The notes: generated by a model from the letters alone, not told the origin. Positions 33,232 to 42,753 are shown, numbered from the stretch's first letter. The stretch: 61,896 bases of DNA from Mucilaginibacter sp. L196 (GCF_009765905.1 NZ_LMUO01000003.1:1-61896), one strand, 5' to 3'. Program-made: numbers and translations.

Positions 33232-34110
33232 ATGATTGATCTGCCAGTAATTCCTGCACAGCCGGTTAACCGCAAGCCTGATTGGCTTAGGGTTAAGCTT
33301 CCTGTGGGAAAAGAGTATGCCCAGGTTCGTAGTTTGGTTGATACACACAAGCTGCACACGATTTGCGAAAGCGGTAATTGCCCCAATATGGGCGAATGCT
33401 GGGGCGCAGGCACAGCTACGTTTATGATATTGGGTAATATATGTACCCGTTCATGTTCATTTTGCGCGGTAGCAACCGGCAGACCATTAGCTGTTGATAT
33501 AGATGAACCTGCCCGTGTAGCCAACTCGGTTAAGTTGATGCAGGTAAAACACTGCGTAATTACATCAGTAGATAGAGATGATTTAAAAGATGGTGGTTCC
33601 ATTATTTGGGCCGAAACCATTAACGCTATACGCAGGGAAAGCCCTGAAACTACTTTAGAAACCTTATTACCTGATTTCCGTGGCGTTTGGGAAAACCTTG
33701 ACCGCGTGCTTGAAACTAGGCCTGAGGTTGTTTCACATAATTTAGAGACCGTACGTCGTTTAACCAAAGAAGTACGCATCCAGGCTAAATATGATCGCAG
33801 TTTGGAAGCCCTTAACCGCATATCAAAATCGGGCTTGCGTACAAAATCGGGCATTATGCTTGGTTTGGGCGAAAAGGAAGAGGATGTTTTGGAAGCGATG
33901 GATGACCTATTAAATGCAGGTGTGCAAATACTCACCTTAGGTCAGTATCTACAACCAACACGCAACCATCACCCGGTGATTGATTGGATTCATCCGGACC
34001 AATTTAGTTTTTACAAACAAGTTGGCCTTGATAAGGGTTTTAGATATGTGGAAAGTGGGCCATTAGTTCGTTCATCATACCATGCTGAAAAACACTTGTT
34101 TGAAATCTGA
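33232..34110 (+). CDS. lipA: Lipoyl synthase
   Basis: 292 residues, a radical-SAM enzyme inserting two sulfurs into octanoyl groups on lipoyl domains. The auxiliary cluster Cys motif [13 protein letters not shown] and the radical-SAM motif CTRSCSFC are both present, with the conserved C-terminal [10 protein letters not shown] (the Ser ligand region). Normal family length. A long antisense open frame over this gene is a shadow. Sigma and anti-sigma genes follow after 26 bp and may be partly cotranscribed. Confidence 0.97.
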   Translation: MIDLPVIPAQPVNRKPDWLRVKLPVGKEYAQVRSLVDTHKLHTICESGNCPNMGECWGAGTATFMILGNICTRSCSFCAVATGRPLAVDIDEPARVANSVKLMQVKHCVITSVDRDDLKDGGSIIWAETINAIRRESPETTLETLLPDFRGVWENLDRVLETRPEVVSHNLETVRRLTKEVRIQAKYDRSLEALNRISKSGLRTKSGIMLGLGEKEEDVLEAMDDLLNAGVQILTLGQYLQPTRNHHPVIDWIHPDQFSFYKQVGLDKGFRYVESGPLVRSSYHAEKHLFEI

Positions 34111-34136
34111 TAATTCTTTATATCTTCACAACGAAG

Positions 34137-34688
34137 TTGAGCAACAAAAGTAAAATATCATTATCGGAAGAGGAATTAGTGCTTGCACTAAGGCGCCACG
34201 AAAAAATCGCGGTGGAAGCATTATATGATATGTATTCCTCTTCGTTGTATGGAGTTATATCCCGCATTATTGTTGACACTGCCGTGGCAGAAGACGTTTT
34301 ACAAGAGACTTTTGTAAAAATATGGCACTCTTTTGCCAGTTATAGCACAGAAAAGGGCCGTTTATTTACGTGGATGGTAAATATTGCCCGAAACCTGGCT
34401 ATTGATAAACTCCGCTCAAAGGATTTTAAGAACCAGAACAAAAACCAAGAACTTGAAATTAACGTAACTTTCATAGACGAACAAAGAAACACAGTTTACA
34501 AACCTGAGTTGCTTGGTATTAAGGACTTAGTGCAAACACTAAAAGCCGACCAGAAAGAAATTCTTGAATTGGTTTACTTTAAGGGTTACACCCATGTGGA
34601 AGCTGCCGATGAATTAGGCATACCATTAGGAACCATTAAAACCCGCTTAAGAATGGCAATACAACAACTCAGAAAACATTTTAATTGA
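34137..34688 (+). CDS. ECF-type RNA polymerase sigma factor
   Basis: 183 residues with region 2 (YDMYSSSLYGVISRIIVDTAVAEDVLQETFVKIWHSF and FTWMVNIARNLAIDKLRS) and region 4 (QKEILELVYFKGYTHVEAADELGIPLGTIKTRLRMAIQQLRKHF). The best start is TTG 34137; no ATG lies in frame before conserved region 2. The gene is coupled to a downstream RskA-like anti-sigma factor 4 bp away, and the pair looks like a cell-envelope or oxidative-stress module of the SigK/RskA kind. Confidence 0.92.
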   Translation: MSNKSKISLSEEELVLALRRHEKIAVEALYDMYSSSLYGVISRIIVDTAVAEDVLQETFVKIWHSFASYSTEKGRLFTWMVNIARNLAIDKLRSKDFKNQNKNQELEINVTFIDEQRNTVYKPELLGIKDLVQTLKADQKEILELVYFKGYTHVEAADELGIPLGTIKTRLRMAIQQLRKHFN

Positions 34689-34692
34689 AAGT

Positions 34693-35526
34693 TTGAAAGT
34701 GGAAGATATTAAAGCATATATTGAATCAGGGATATTGGAACTTTACGTTCTGGGGGATGTAACCCCAAGCGAAAAGTTGCATGTGGAGGAGATGGCATCC
34801 AAGCATCCGGTTATTAAAGCCGAGTTGGGTGAGATAGAGCGTTCAATGGAATTATTTGCTTCAGCAAATGCTGTAGAACCATCCGCACAATTACGTGATA
34901 GAGTATTAAACAGTCTGCTTACCAATTTTGGGGATGATAACAATTTCCCATCAAAACACCCACAACCTGTTAAGGATAATGTTATTGCTATGGCTGCACC
35001 AAAGGCCAATAGTTTTTATAAATATGCATTCGCGGCTTGCCTCCCGTTATTAATAGCAAGTATTGTAGTCTTATTTAGTGTTTACAATAAATTGGAGAAT
35101 GCCAATACGCAATTAATCGCATTAAACTCCACTAATCAAAAATTCAGTTCAACGGTTAATTTTATGGACCGCCAGCTGAGCATCTATCGTGATACATCTT
35201 TTAAAGTTATCAAACTAAAAGGAACAGCCAATCATGCTAATGCATTAATGCTGATAGCTTTTAGTCCCGCTAAAAAGAAAGTTGTAATAGACATGGCCGA
35301 CCTTAAAATGCCTGCGAATGACAAAGAACACCAATATCAGCTTTGGGCATTAGTGAGCGGTAAACCTGTTAGCTTAGGTGTATTTGATAAGGATGCCGCC
35401 GATAGCTCTTTGATGAAAGAAATGAAGTCGGTGCCTGTAGCTCAGGCATTTGCAGTAACTCTTGAACCAAGAGGCGGCAGTATTAACCCAACAATGGATC
35501 AGATGATGGTAATTGGCACACTTTAA
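34693..35526 (+). CDS. RskA-like membrane anti-sigma factor
   Basis: 277 residues. The N-terminal cytoplasmic anti-sigma domain (IESGILELYVLGDVTPSEKLHVEEMA) lacks the zinc-binding His-x3-Cys-x2-Cys pattern. One transmembrane helix follows (about 115-135, YAFAACLPLLIASIVVLFSVY), then a periplasmic RskA C-terminal domain (AFSPAKKKVVIDMADLKMPANDKEHQYQLWALVSGKPVSLGVFD). It should hold the partner sigma factor until a periplasmic signal releases it. The start is TTG 34693; a GTG two codons on is an alternative. Confidence 0.9.
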   Translation: MKVEDIKAYIESGILELYVLGDVTPSEKLHVEEMASKHPVIKAELGEIERSMELFASANAVEPSAQLRDRVLNSLLTNFGDDNNFPSKHPQPVKDNVIAMAAPKANSFYKYAFAACLPLLIASIVVLFSVYNKLENANTQLIALNSTNQKFSSTVNFMDRQLSIYRDTSFKVIKLKGTANHANALMLIAFSPAKKKVVIDMADLKMPANDKEHQYQLWALVSGKPVSLGVFDKDAADSSLMKEMKSVPVAQAFAVTLEPRGGSINPTMDQMMVIGTL

Positions 35527-35710
35527 CCCTGAAAGATACTTTTCAGATTGTTAAATTTATGTTAAAAACACCTATTTATAGGTAAAACCTCCTAACTCAA
35601 TAAAATAATAAACTTTATCCGTCGTTTTTGTAACTAATAGGGTGCGCTTAGCGTCTTATGTACACTAACATCGAGTATTTAGTTCTTTATAAGATCAGTT
35701 AATAGTTAAT

Positions 35711-35746
35711 AAAAAAGGGTTGTTTAATACTGACGACCCTTTTTTT
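35711..35746. terminator. Bidirectional terminator between the anti-sigma and NAD(P)HX genes
   Basis: AAAAAAGGGTTGT and its near complement ACGACCCTTTTTT flank an 8-nt loop. It serves both the rightward anti-sigma gene and the leftward nnr gene, whose stop codon overlaps the last T bases. The remaining 35527-35710 is AT-rich and empty. Confidence 0.8.
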
Positions 35747-37247
35747 ATGCCGTAAATTTCGCTATGGTTATAGGCAATTGACTAATCAATTTACCCGGCA
35801 GCACCACATGCATCCGATTAGGGAGCGCCAACTCATCCCCAGCCTTCCCGTGTATATAAGTGCCAATAATACAGGCATCCCGCGATGAGTATCTCTGAGC
35901 CAATAAAGCCGTTATTATCCCGGTAAGCACATCACCCATACCACCACTTGCCATAGATGCATTGCTTGTCGAATTAAAATAAGCCTTACCCTCCGGTGTA
36001 GCGGTTATGGTATAATCGTTTTTTAGTACGATACATATTTTATGCTCTTTAGCTTTTTCGATAGCGGTTTGTAAACGTTGCCACCAGCCGTTGCTTTCAC
36101 CAAAAAGGCGGTCAAATTCTTTCATATGCGGGGTTATAATACTGCCTTCCGGTATCATAGCCCAAAGCTGCTTATGTTCAGCAAGAATGTTTAGGGCATC
36201 AGCATCAATAACAATAGGCTTTTTATAGTTTGTTAAAATATCGCACAAAAGATTTAATGAGTTTTCATCATTACCCAATCCCGGGCCTATACCCATCGTA
36301 CTAAATGTATCCCAGCCGATCTGAGGCAAATCATTTCCCTGGCGTACAATCGCCATAATTTCGGGCAGATAGCTGTTTAATGCAATTAATCCGCTCTCGG
36401 GTACGCAGGCTGTAGTTAAACCAGCGCCCGCATGCGCACAGGCAGATGAACATAGCAAAGCCGCACCCATGGTTTTAGCTTGCCCGGCCACAATAAGCGC
36501 ATGGCCAAATGTTCCTTTATTACTGAATTTATGGCGGGGTTTCATCAGTTGCCTGATGTCCTTTTCAGTTATAAACTGATAAGGTGAATTAAGCGACATT
36601 ACAAACTTGTCATCAATCCCAATATTAACAGTCTCCCAGCACTCCATTACAGGGCCAGATTCCGGCAATAAAAAATTAATCTTAGGTTGTTGGAAGGTAA
36701 TAACCAACTTGGCTTTTAATACGATACTATCAGGTTTAGTTTCACCTTCAGAAAAAAAACCAGTAGGAATATCAACAGCAACTACCGTTTTTTCTAAGGA
36801 GTTCAGGTGCTTTACTAATTTTTCGTAATCGCCATGCAGCGGTTTATTCAAACCGCTGCCCAGCATGGCATCAATTAAAACCGGACTGTCTTCATCAGGA
36901 AAACCATCTCCCGGCTTAATTTCCGTTACCGTAATAGTACTTTGCAGCTTTTTCAGGTTGACATTAAAGTCGTCCGATGCTTTATCAGAAAATCGGGTGA
37001 CCTTGATATTTACAGCCTTATAATGATGCCCATGCAATATCCGCGCGATCGCTAAACCATCACCACCATTATTGCCCGTTCCACAATAGATAGAAATAGC
37101 CTGCTTCTTATCCGGAAAATGATTCACAAACCAACCCACAAAAGCTTTAGCCGCTCGCTCCATTAAATTAACAGAACTTATGGGTTCATTAACGATGGTA
37201 TAAGCATCAGCTTCGCGAATTTGAGGGGATGTGAGTAACGGTAGCAT
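35745..37247 (-). CDS. nnrD/nnrE: Bifunctional NAD(P)H-hydrate epimerase/dehydratase
   Basis: 500 residues. The N-terminal YjeF epimerase domain (to about residue 215) shows SIYCGTGNNGGDGLAIARIL and VLIDAMLGSGLN. The C-terminal ribokinase-like dehydratase domain shows KFSNKGTFGHALIVAGQAKTMGAALL, GIGPGLG and the nucleotide-site loop ASMASGGMGDVLTGII. It repairs hydrated NADH and NADPH formed by heat or GAPDH. The two-domain fusion and length are usual for bacteria. Monocistronic; upstream lies the YefM-YoeB pair on the same strand. Confidence 0.94.
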   Translation of the reverse strand: MLPLLTSPQIREADAYTIVNEPISSVNLMERAAKAFVGWFVNHFPDKKQAISIYCGTGNNGGDGLAIARILHGHHYKAVNIKVTRFSDKASDDFNVNLKKLQSTITVTEIKPGDGFPDEDSPVLIDAMLGSGLNKPLHGDYEKLVKHLNSLEKTVVAVDIPTGFFSEGETKPDSIVLKAKLVITFQQPKINFLLPESGPVMECWETVNIGIDDKFVMSLNSPYQFITEKDIRQLMKPRHKFSNKGTFGHALIVAGQAKTMGAALLCSSACAHAGAGLTTACVPESGLIALNSYLPEIMAIVRQGNDLPQIGWDTFSTMGIGPGLGNDENSLNLLCDILTNYKKPIVIDADALNILAEHKQLWAMIPEGSIITPHMKEFDRLFGESNGWWQRLQTAIEKAKEHKICIVLKNDYTITATPEGKAYFNSTSNASMASGGMGDVLTGIITALLAQRYSSRDACIIGTYIHGKAGDELALPNRMHVVLPGKLISQLPITIAKFTA

Positions 37248-37303
37248 ATTTCATAAAGTTATGATTTATGCTTTTTGTTTTGAGATATTATTCAGTGAAT
37301 AAA

Positions 37304-37558
37304 TTAATAATGATATCTGCATTGCAGAATAACTATCGAATCATTTTCAACCTTGTAAACCAGTCGATGTTCTAAATTTATTCTCCTCGACCACCATCCG
37401 GCAAGATTATGTTTCAGCGGTTCTGGTTTTCCGCTTCCTTCAAATGGCATACGCTCAACTTCTTTTATTAAGGTGTTTATTTTCTTAAGCATAGACTTAT
37501 CTGTGCCCTGCCAATATAAATAATCTTCCCAGGCAGTATCTATGAAAATTATTTTCAT
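37304..37558 (-). CDS. yoeB: YoeB/Txe-family mRNA interferase toxin
   Basis: 84 residues matching YoeB from end to end: IDTAWEDYLYWQGTDKSMLKKINTLIKEV, PFEGSGKPEPLKHNLAGWWSRRINLEHRLVYKV and the C-terminal YHY with catalytic His and Tyr. YoeB cleaves mRNA at the ribosome when its antitoxin is degraded. It overlaps the antitoxin gene by 4 bp (ATGA-type junction). Confidence 0.96.
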   Translation of the reverse strand: MKIIFIDTAWEDYLYWQGTDKSMLKKINTLIKEVERMPFEGSGKPEPLKHNLAGWWSRRINLEHRLVYKVENDSIVILQCRYHY

Positions 37559-37809
37559 TCTTCAATAAGACCTTTTTCCTGACCTAAGCCTTTTTCATAA
37601 TCTTCAATACCCTTTAATAGTCTTGTGGCATTATTGGGACTTTTAAGCAAGTAAAAAGTTTCTTCCATACTTTCATAGTCAGATTTGGAAAGCACTACAA
37701 CATCTTCTCCGTTTGCGCTGGTAACATATAATGGGGTATGATTATTACGAACCTTATCCAAATAAGATTTTAGCTGTTGGCGAAATGATGTATATGTTGT
37801 AACCTGCAT
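37555..37809 (-). CDS. yefM: YefM/Phd-family antitoxin
   Basis: 84 residues from ATG 37809, beginning MQVTTYTSFRQQLKSYLDKV. The DNA-binding Phd fold is followed by the toxin-neutralising tail (about 60-84), as in E. coli YefM. An in-frame TTG at 37818 is part of the promoter box and not the start. YefM represses its own operon through an operator near the start. Together with yoeB it forms a complete type II toxin-antitoxin system. Confidence 0.94.
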   Translation of the reverse strand: MQVTTYTSFRQQLKSYLDKVRNNHTPLYVTSANGEDVVVLSKSDYESMEETFYLLKSPNNATRLLKGIEDYEKGLGQEKGLIEE

Positions 37810-37815
37810 GGCTTT

Positions 37816-37823
37816 CAAATTTA
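37816..37823 (-). promoter_or_regulatory. -7 promoter box TAAATTTG of yefM-yoeB
   Basis: Exact TAnnTTTG on the minus strand 6 bp before ATG 37809, with a TTG about 21 bp further upstream (37845-37847). Autoregulation by YefM-YoeB would act here; no TGTACA-like operator is conclusive, though GTACA...TGTAC sequences lie at 37851-37870. Confidence 0.5.
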
Positions 37824-37895
37824 AATAAAGATAAAAAAGAATACCAACACGTACAACTTTATGTACATGTTATTTATGCTTTTTGTTTTATGCAT

Positions 37896-38837
37896 TTATT
37901 GTTTGGGTAATTTATAATCAATACCCCAATCTTTTGCATAATCCTCAAGCGGGTTTAAGCCAACTGCTTCTCTTCGTTTATCTACATTAGGCTCATCTTC
38001 AATTGGAGAAATATAATATTTACCTGTTTTGTTATCCCGCCCTATCTGGCTACCATAAATTTGCTTTTTGCCATTTTCCAATGCCGATCTATCCTCCATT
38101 AAAGCCAATTGCGAAGCTTGCGCTTTACCATTTTTAACCGCGGCACGCATCATTGGCAAATATTTGTCCCTTGTTAAACTATCGGCATGTTGTATAACCA
38201 AAAAAAGGGTAACATTCCCCTTACTTCCAACTATCTCCGGCCCCACCCAGCCATATTTATTTAAAACAGCTTCAACTTTTATAAGGTTGATGCTATCGCT
38301 TTTACTCATAGCAGCCCATAAGGCATTCATCTCTTTTGAATTATCGCCGTATTTATTTTCAATTGCCTGAATTTGCTGCCTGCCACTCTGATCAGAATCA
38401 TAAATGCTATCTAACTCCCTGGTCAGTGGCTTGTTGTAGTTTGCTTCAGCCTTGTCTTTGTTTTTTTGTATGATGACCAATAAAGGCGCCCAGCGTTTAT
38501 CTGCATGCAAGCTATTCAGATCCGCATCTACAATAATATGATCGTAACTGGTATAGCTGCCGTTAGCTGCAATTAATTGCAAATTACTAAATGCACTATC
38601 AGGATAATTGGCTTGCGACCATGAGCAGGCAGCATCATAACGGTCTCTAGCTGTAGCCAGATTATGATACCGTTGAAATGCGCTTGAAAAAGTAAGGGCG
38701 GAATTTTTATAATCTTTAGTGAGGTATAGAGAATCGGCTTTTCTGGTTAAAGATTTATAGACATGGCGTTCGTTATTCTGTGCAAAAACAGGTGATAGAG
38801 AAGCAAGGCTGATAACAAGCAAAATTATTTTTTTCAT
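37896..38837 (-). CDS. Exported DUF6624 protein
   Basis: 313 residues: signal peptide (cleavage after SPVFAQ), a TPR-like N-terminal part (about 25-125, KADSLYLTKDYKNSALTFSSAF) and a C-terminal DUF6624 domain (about 135-310) recognised by LIQHADSLTRDKYLPMMRAAVKNGKA-like core, DRSALENGKKQIYGSQI and GLNPLEDYAKDWGI. The function of DUF6624 is unknown. The ATG is 12 bp from a 42-bp perfect palindrome, in the gap to uvrA. Confidence 0.85.
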   Translation of the reverse strand: MKKIILLVISLASLSPVFAQNNERHVYKSLTRKADSLYLTKDYKNSALTFSSAFQRYHNLATARDRYDAACSWSQANYPDSAFSNLQLIAANGSYTSYDHIIVDADLNSLHADKRWAPLLVIIQKNKDKAEANYNKPLTRELDSIYDSDQSGRQQIQAIENKYGDNSKEMNALWAAMSKSDSINLIKVEAVLNKYGWVGPEIVGSKGNVTLFLVIQHADSLTRDKYLPMMRAAVKNGKAQASQLALMEDRSALENGKKQIYGSQIGRDNKTGKYYISPIEDEPNVDKRREAVGLNPLEDYAKDWGIDYKLPKQ

Positions 38838-38849
38838 ACTGAAATATTT

Positions 38850-38891
38850 AGGTTTACTAATTAACTAAATATTTAGTTAATTAGTAAACCT
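38850..38891. repeat. 42-bp perfect palindrome between uvrA and the DUF6624 gene
   Basis: AGGTTTACTAATTAACTAAAT followed with no spacer by its exact reverse complement. It is AT-rich apart from short GG/CC ends. It is 35 bp downstream of the uvrA stop and 12 bp upstream of the next start on the same (minus) strand. It could be an operator, a target site, or a transcript hairpin; see findings. Confidence 0.9.
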
Positions 38892-38926
38892 TATAAAAAA
38901 ATAATTAATAGCTTTAAGAAACAGGA

Positions 38927-41773
38927 TTATTTTATCCCCATTTCCTTTTTCAAAAATTGCCCGGTAAAGCTTTCTTTCACTTTACACAAACCTTCCGGTG
39001 TACCGCTAAATAATATTTTGCCACCGCCTGAACCTCCCTCGGGGCCAAGATCAACCACATAGTCAACTGTTTTAATCACATCAAGGTTGTGTTCTATTAC
39101 TAAAACGGTGTTGCCTTTATCAACCAATTGATTTAATACACCAAGAAGCACGTTAATATCTTCGAAATGCAAACCCGTTGTTGGTTCATCTAAAATATAA
39201 AAGGTATTACCGGTATCTTTTTTGGATAGTTCGGTTGCCAGCTTAACACGTTGCGCCTCACCACCTGATAATGTGGTAGAGGCCTGCCCTAAACGGATAT
39301 AGCCCAAACCAACATCCAATAAAGTTTTAACCTTACGATAGATTGCGGGGATATGCTCAAAAAATGGCGTAGCATCTTCAATGCTCATATCCAACACATC
39401 ACTGATGGATTTGCCACGATAGCGAACCTCTAAAGTTTCACGGTTATATCTTCTCCCGCCGCACTCTTCACAAGGCACTTGTACGTCAGGCAAAAAATTC
39501 ATTTCAATCACTTTCATGCCCGCGCCCTGACAAGTTTCGCATCTGCCACCTTTTACGTTGAATGAGAAACGCCCCGGTTTATAACCACGAATACGTGATT
39601 CCGGCAAAGCCACAAATAAGTTCCTGATATCAGAGAACACACCGGTATAAGTAGCCGGGTTTGACCGTGGCGTACGGCCGATTGGTGTTTGATCAATCTC
39701 GATCACCTTATCAATATGTTCTAAGCCCTCAATTTTATCATAAGGCAAAGGATGCTTTTTAGCCCTGAAGAAATGATGATTTAAAACAGGATATAAAGTC
39801 TCCGTTATTAAGCTTGATTTACCGCTACCAGATACACCGGTAACGCCGATCATCTTACCTAATGGAAAATCAACACTTACCTTTTTAAGGTTATGACCGG
39901 TTGCCTTTTTCAGGCTGAGCGTTTTTCCATTGCCTTCACGTCTTTTTTCGGGAATAGCGATCTCTCGCTCACCGTTAATGTATGACGTAGTAAGGGTGTG
40001 CACCTTCATTAATTCGGCAGGCGTGCCCTGGGCAACAATTTGTCCGCCATGTACGCCGGCTGCCGGGCCCATGTCAATCACGTGGTCAGCTTCCAGTATC
40101 ATATCCTTATCGTGCTCTACTACCAAAACGGTATTACCCAAATCGCGCAGATTTTTTAGTGCGGTGATGAGCCTGGCATTATCACGCTGATGCAGTCCGA
40201 TACTCGGCTCATCCAGAATGTACATTACATTCATTAACTGTGAACCGATCTGTGTAGCCAGCCTGATACGCTGCGCTTCACCACCCGATAATGTTTTGGC
40301 GGTACGGTCAAGCGTTAAATAGCTCAAACCAACATCCAGCAAAAACACAATACGGGCGCGGATCTCTTTTAATATTTCTTTGGCGATAACATTCTGGCGC
40401 TCGGTTAAACGATCTTCAAGATTATTAAACCAACCCTGCAGATCATTAATATCCATGGTAGCCAACTCGAAGATGTTCTTACCATCCACCTTAAAGTGTA
40501 ACGATTCTTTTTTAAGTCGGGCACCCTCACATACCGGGCAGGTTTTTAGTACGCGATAGTTTTCCATGTCATCCATGCCCTCATCACTACGGCGTTCCTG
40601 CTGTTCTTCCAGCATGCGGATCACACCGTCGAAAGTGATCTGGTAGCTTTGAACATTCCATTTATTGTACTCAACCGCGACAGTTATCATTTCCGGCGTG
40701 CCGTTCAAAATAATGTCGAGTTTTTCTCTTTCCAATTTCTCAATCGGTACAGATAAACTAAACTCATATTTCTTAGCCAATGCTTTTAACACCTGGAATA
40801 TCCATGTTTCGCGAAATTCACCCAAAGGCGCTAAGCCACCATTCAGGATGCTCAATTTGGGGTTAGGGATTACTGAAGCTTCATCAACCTCAAAAATATA
40901 TCCTAATCCATTACACTTTTCGCAAGCGCCATAAGGTGAATTGAATGAGAATGTGTTTGGCTGAGGCTCATCATAAGAAATACCCGAAACCGGATCCATC
41001 AAAAATTTACTGAAATAGGCAACATTGTTATCCTTATCGCCAATCCTGATGATGCCTTTTGATATTTTTAAAGCCGCTTGTATCGAAGTATATAAACGCT
41101 TGCTGTTTTCATCGCTCACCTGCAACCGGTCAACCACAATATCAATATCGTGGATCTTGTAACGGTCGACTTGCATTTTGGGCTCAACATCCGCGATAGC
41201 GCCATCAATCCAAACCTTTAAATAGCCTTGTTTACGTATCTGTTCAAACAATTCGCGGTAATGGCCTTTACGGGCTTTAACTACCGGGGCAAGAATGTTT
41301 ATAGGCTGACCATCAAAGCGTTCGTAAATGGTTTTCAATATCTGATCTTCAGACATGCGTTCCATTTTCTCGCCGGTTTCATACGAAAAGGCTTCGCCCG
41401 TACGGGCGAAAAGTAAACGCATAAAATCATAGATCTCGGTAATGGTACCAACGGTAGACCGTGGGTTTTTACTGGTTGTTTTTTGCTCTATAGCGATAAC
41501 CGGGCTCAGGCCTGAAACCTTGTCAACATCCGGGCGCTCCATGCCGCCCATAAACTGGCGGGAGTAGGCCGAAAATGTTTCCATGTAACGGCGCTGCCCT
41601 TCGGCATAGATAGTATCAAAGGCCAACGACGATTTTCCGCTACCACTCAATCCGGTAATTACTACCAGCTGATTGCGCGGAAAAGAAACATCAATATTTT
41701 TTAAGTTATGTACCCGGGCCCCGTAAACTTCAACTTCACTTTGCTCACCCAGATCGAGAGGTTTTTCAATCAT
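38927..41773 (-). CDS. uvrA: Excinuclease ABC subunit A
   Basis: 948 residues, normal length. Two ABC ATPase halves: Walker A GLSGSGKSSLAFDT near the N-terminus and GVSGSGKSSLITETL in the second half; signatures LSGGEAQRIRLA and LSGGEAQRVKLA; Walker B YILDEPSIGLH and YILDEPTTGLH. Zinc sites appear as CEKCNGLG and CETCQGAG...CEECGGRRY. UvrA finds bulky DNA damage with UvrB. No LexA-type box was recognised upstream. Confidence 0.97.
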   Translation of the reverse strand: MIEKPLDLGEQSEVEVYGARVHNLKNIDVSFPRNQLVVITGLSGSGKSSLAFDTIYAEGQRRYMETFSAYSRQFMGGMERPDVDKVSGLSPVIAIEQKTTSKNPRSTVGTITEIYDFMRLLFARTGEAFSYETGEKMERMSEDQILKTIYERFDGQPINILAPVVKARKGHYRELFEQIRKQGYLKVWIDGAIADVEPKMQVDRYKIHDIDIVVDRLQVSDENSKRLYTSIQAALKISKGIIRIGDKDNNVAYFSKFLMDPVSGISYDEPQPNTFSFNSPYGACEKCNGLGYIFEVDEASVIPNPKLSILNGGLAPLGEFRETWIFQVLKALAKKYEFSLSVPIEKLEREKLDIILNGTPEMITVAVEYNKWNVQSYQITFDGVIRMLEEQQERRSDEGMDDMENYRVLKTCPVCEGARLKKESLHFKVDGKNIFELATMDINDLQGWFNNLEDRLTERQNVIAKEILKEIRARIVFLLDVGLSYLTLDRTAKTLSGGEAQRIRLATQIGSQLMNVMYILDEPSIGLHQRDNARLITALKNLRDLGNTVLVVEHDKDMILEADHVIDMGPAAGVHGGQIVAQGTPAELMKVHTLTTSYINGEREIAIPEKRREGNGKTLSLKKATGHNLKKVSVDFPLGKMIGVTGVSGSGKSSLITETLYPVLNHHFFRAKKHPLPYDKIEGLEHIDKVIEIDQTPIGRTPRSNPATYTGVFSDIRNLFVALPESRIRGYKPGRFSFNVKGGRCETCQGAGMKVIEMNFLPDVQVPCEECGGRRYNRETLEVRYRGKSISDVLDMSIEDATPFFEHIPAIYRKVKTLLDVGLGYIRLGQASTTLSGGEAQRVKLATELSKKDTGNTFYILDEPTTGLHFEDINVLLGVLNQLVDKGNTVLVIEHNLDVIKTVDYVVDLGPEGGSGGGKILFSGTPEGLCKVKESFTGQFLKKEMGIK

Positions 41774-41887
41774 ATTTTATTTAGATATATTGATTTAAGT
41801 TGGTTCAAACTGACTGATTAAGTACTTTTAACTCAATCAACTACTCACTTAATCCAACCTAATCAACCAAACCGCAAATATACGCAA

Positions 41888-41923
41888 AAAAAAGCCCGAT
41901 TCGCTTAGCGCGGACCGGGCTGA
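41888..41923 (-). terminator. Terminator after the lytic transglycosylase gene
   Basis: Stem AGCCCG/CGGGCT with an inner CGC/GCG pairing, followed on the minus strand by TTTTTTTTGCG. It lies 29 bp after the transglycosylase stop and upstream of uvrA. Confidence 0.8.
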
Positions 41924-41949
41924 TAAGTGCTCCGTAATCTTTTTACAAA

Positions 41950-42726
41950 TTAATTATATGCCAGCATTTGCGAGGTTTGCGTGTGCGCGTAAATTGGTTT
42001 AAAACCATAACTTACAGGCTTGCTGATAACCTCTTTCATGGCAATTAGGTTGTATACATACACACCGGTTTCGCGGTTTAAATGCATACGGAAATAATTG
42101 TCCTCGTTTTGCTTGGTAATCTGTCTTTGTAATTTAATCTCTCCGTTGTTGTAGGCCGCCGCCGCCAGGGTCCAGCTATTAAATTCGCCGTAAAGCTCTT
42201 TAATATACTTGCATGCCGCGATGGTTGATTTACGAACGTTTAACCGTTCATCAACACCGTGGCCTACTTTTAAACCGTAAGTACGTGCAGTACCGGGCAT
42301 AAACTGCCAGATACCTTTTGCACCTTTGGGCGATGTGCCACTGCACAATCCCGATTCAACTAAAGGGATGTACTTAAAATCTTCCGGGATACCATACATC
42401 CTGAGGATGGGCTCGATAATAGGAAAAAGCTTTTGTGCTTTAAATTGCAATACATTTGATTGTATCGACAAAAAATTATGCTGCTTAATGGAGTGCCTCA
42501 ACTTGGTATTTACGCGGGCATCATTTACCGGCAATGCCTCATTGGCAAAGTTATAATCGGTAGATGGCCTATTTTTTGTAAACAGAAAATTAGTTGAGTG
42601 TTCAGTTGCAATATTGATGGGTTTTGACACCGCTGAATCACTAATTGCAAACCGGGAGATGATAACCAGCACGAACATTACGGAGCACGTAATTAGGTGT
42701 TTTTTAATCATTCCTGTTTTTATCAT
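41950..42726 (-). CDS. Membrane-anchored lytic transglycosylase (SLT domain)
   Basis: 258 residues if started at ATG 42726 (an ATG at 42711 is possible). A signal-anchor helix (about 10-30) precedes the SLT domain, with the catalytic Glu in KYIPLVESGLCSGTSPKGAKGIWQFMPGTARTYG and the later AAAYNNGEIKLQRQI. It cleaves peptidoglycan glycan strands, as MltD does, but without LysM repeats. A TTG at 42756 in frame is the -7 box (TACCTTTG, 42754-42761), so it is not the start. Confidence 0.9.
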   Translation of the reverse strand: MIKTGMIKKHLITCSVMFVLVIISRFAISDSAVSKPINIATEHSTNFLFTKNRPSTDYNFANEALPVNDARVNTKLRHSIKQHNFLSIQSNVLQFKAQKLFPIIEPILRMYGIPEDFKYIPLVESGLCSGTSPKGAKGIWQFMPGTARTYGLKVGHGVDERLNVRKSTIAACKYIKELYGEFNSWTLAAAAYNNGEIKLQRQITKQNEDNYFRMHLNRETGVYVYNLIAMKEVISKPVSYGFKPIYAHTQTSQMLAYN

Positions 42727-42753
42727 ATTTATTATGTAAGTGAAAACTCGCTG

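Noticed and set aside
33219..33935. A 238-codon open frame antisense to lipA
   Set aside because: It is low in family character, Ser/Arg/Leu-rich and lies fully over an unmistakable lipoyl synthase; a codon-bias shadow.
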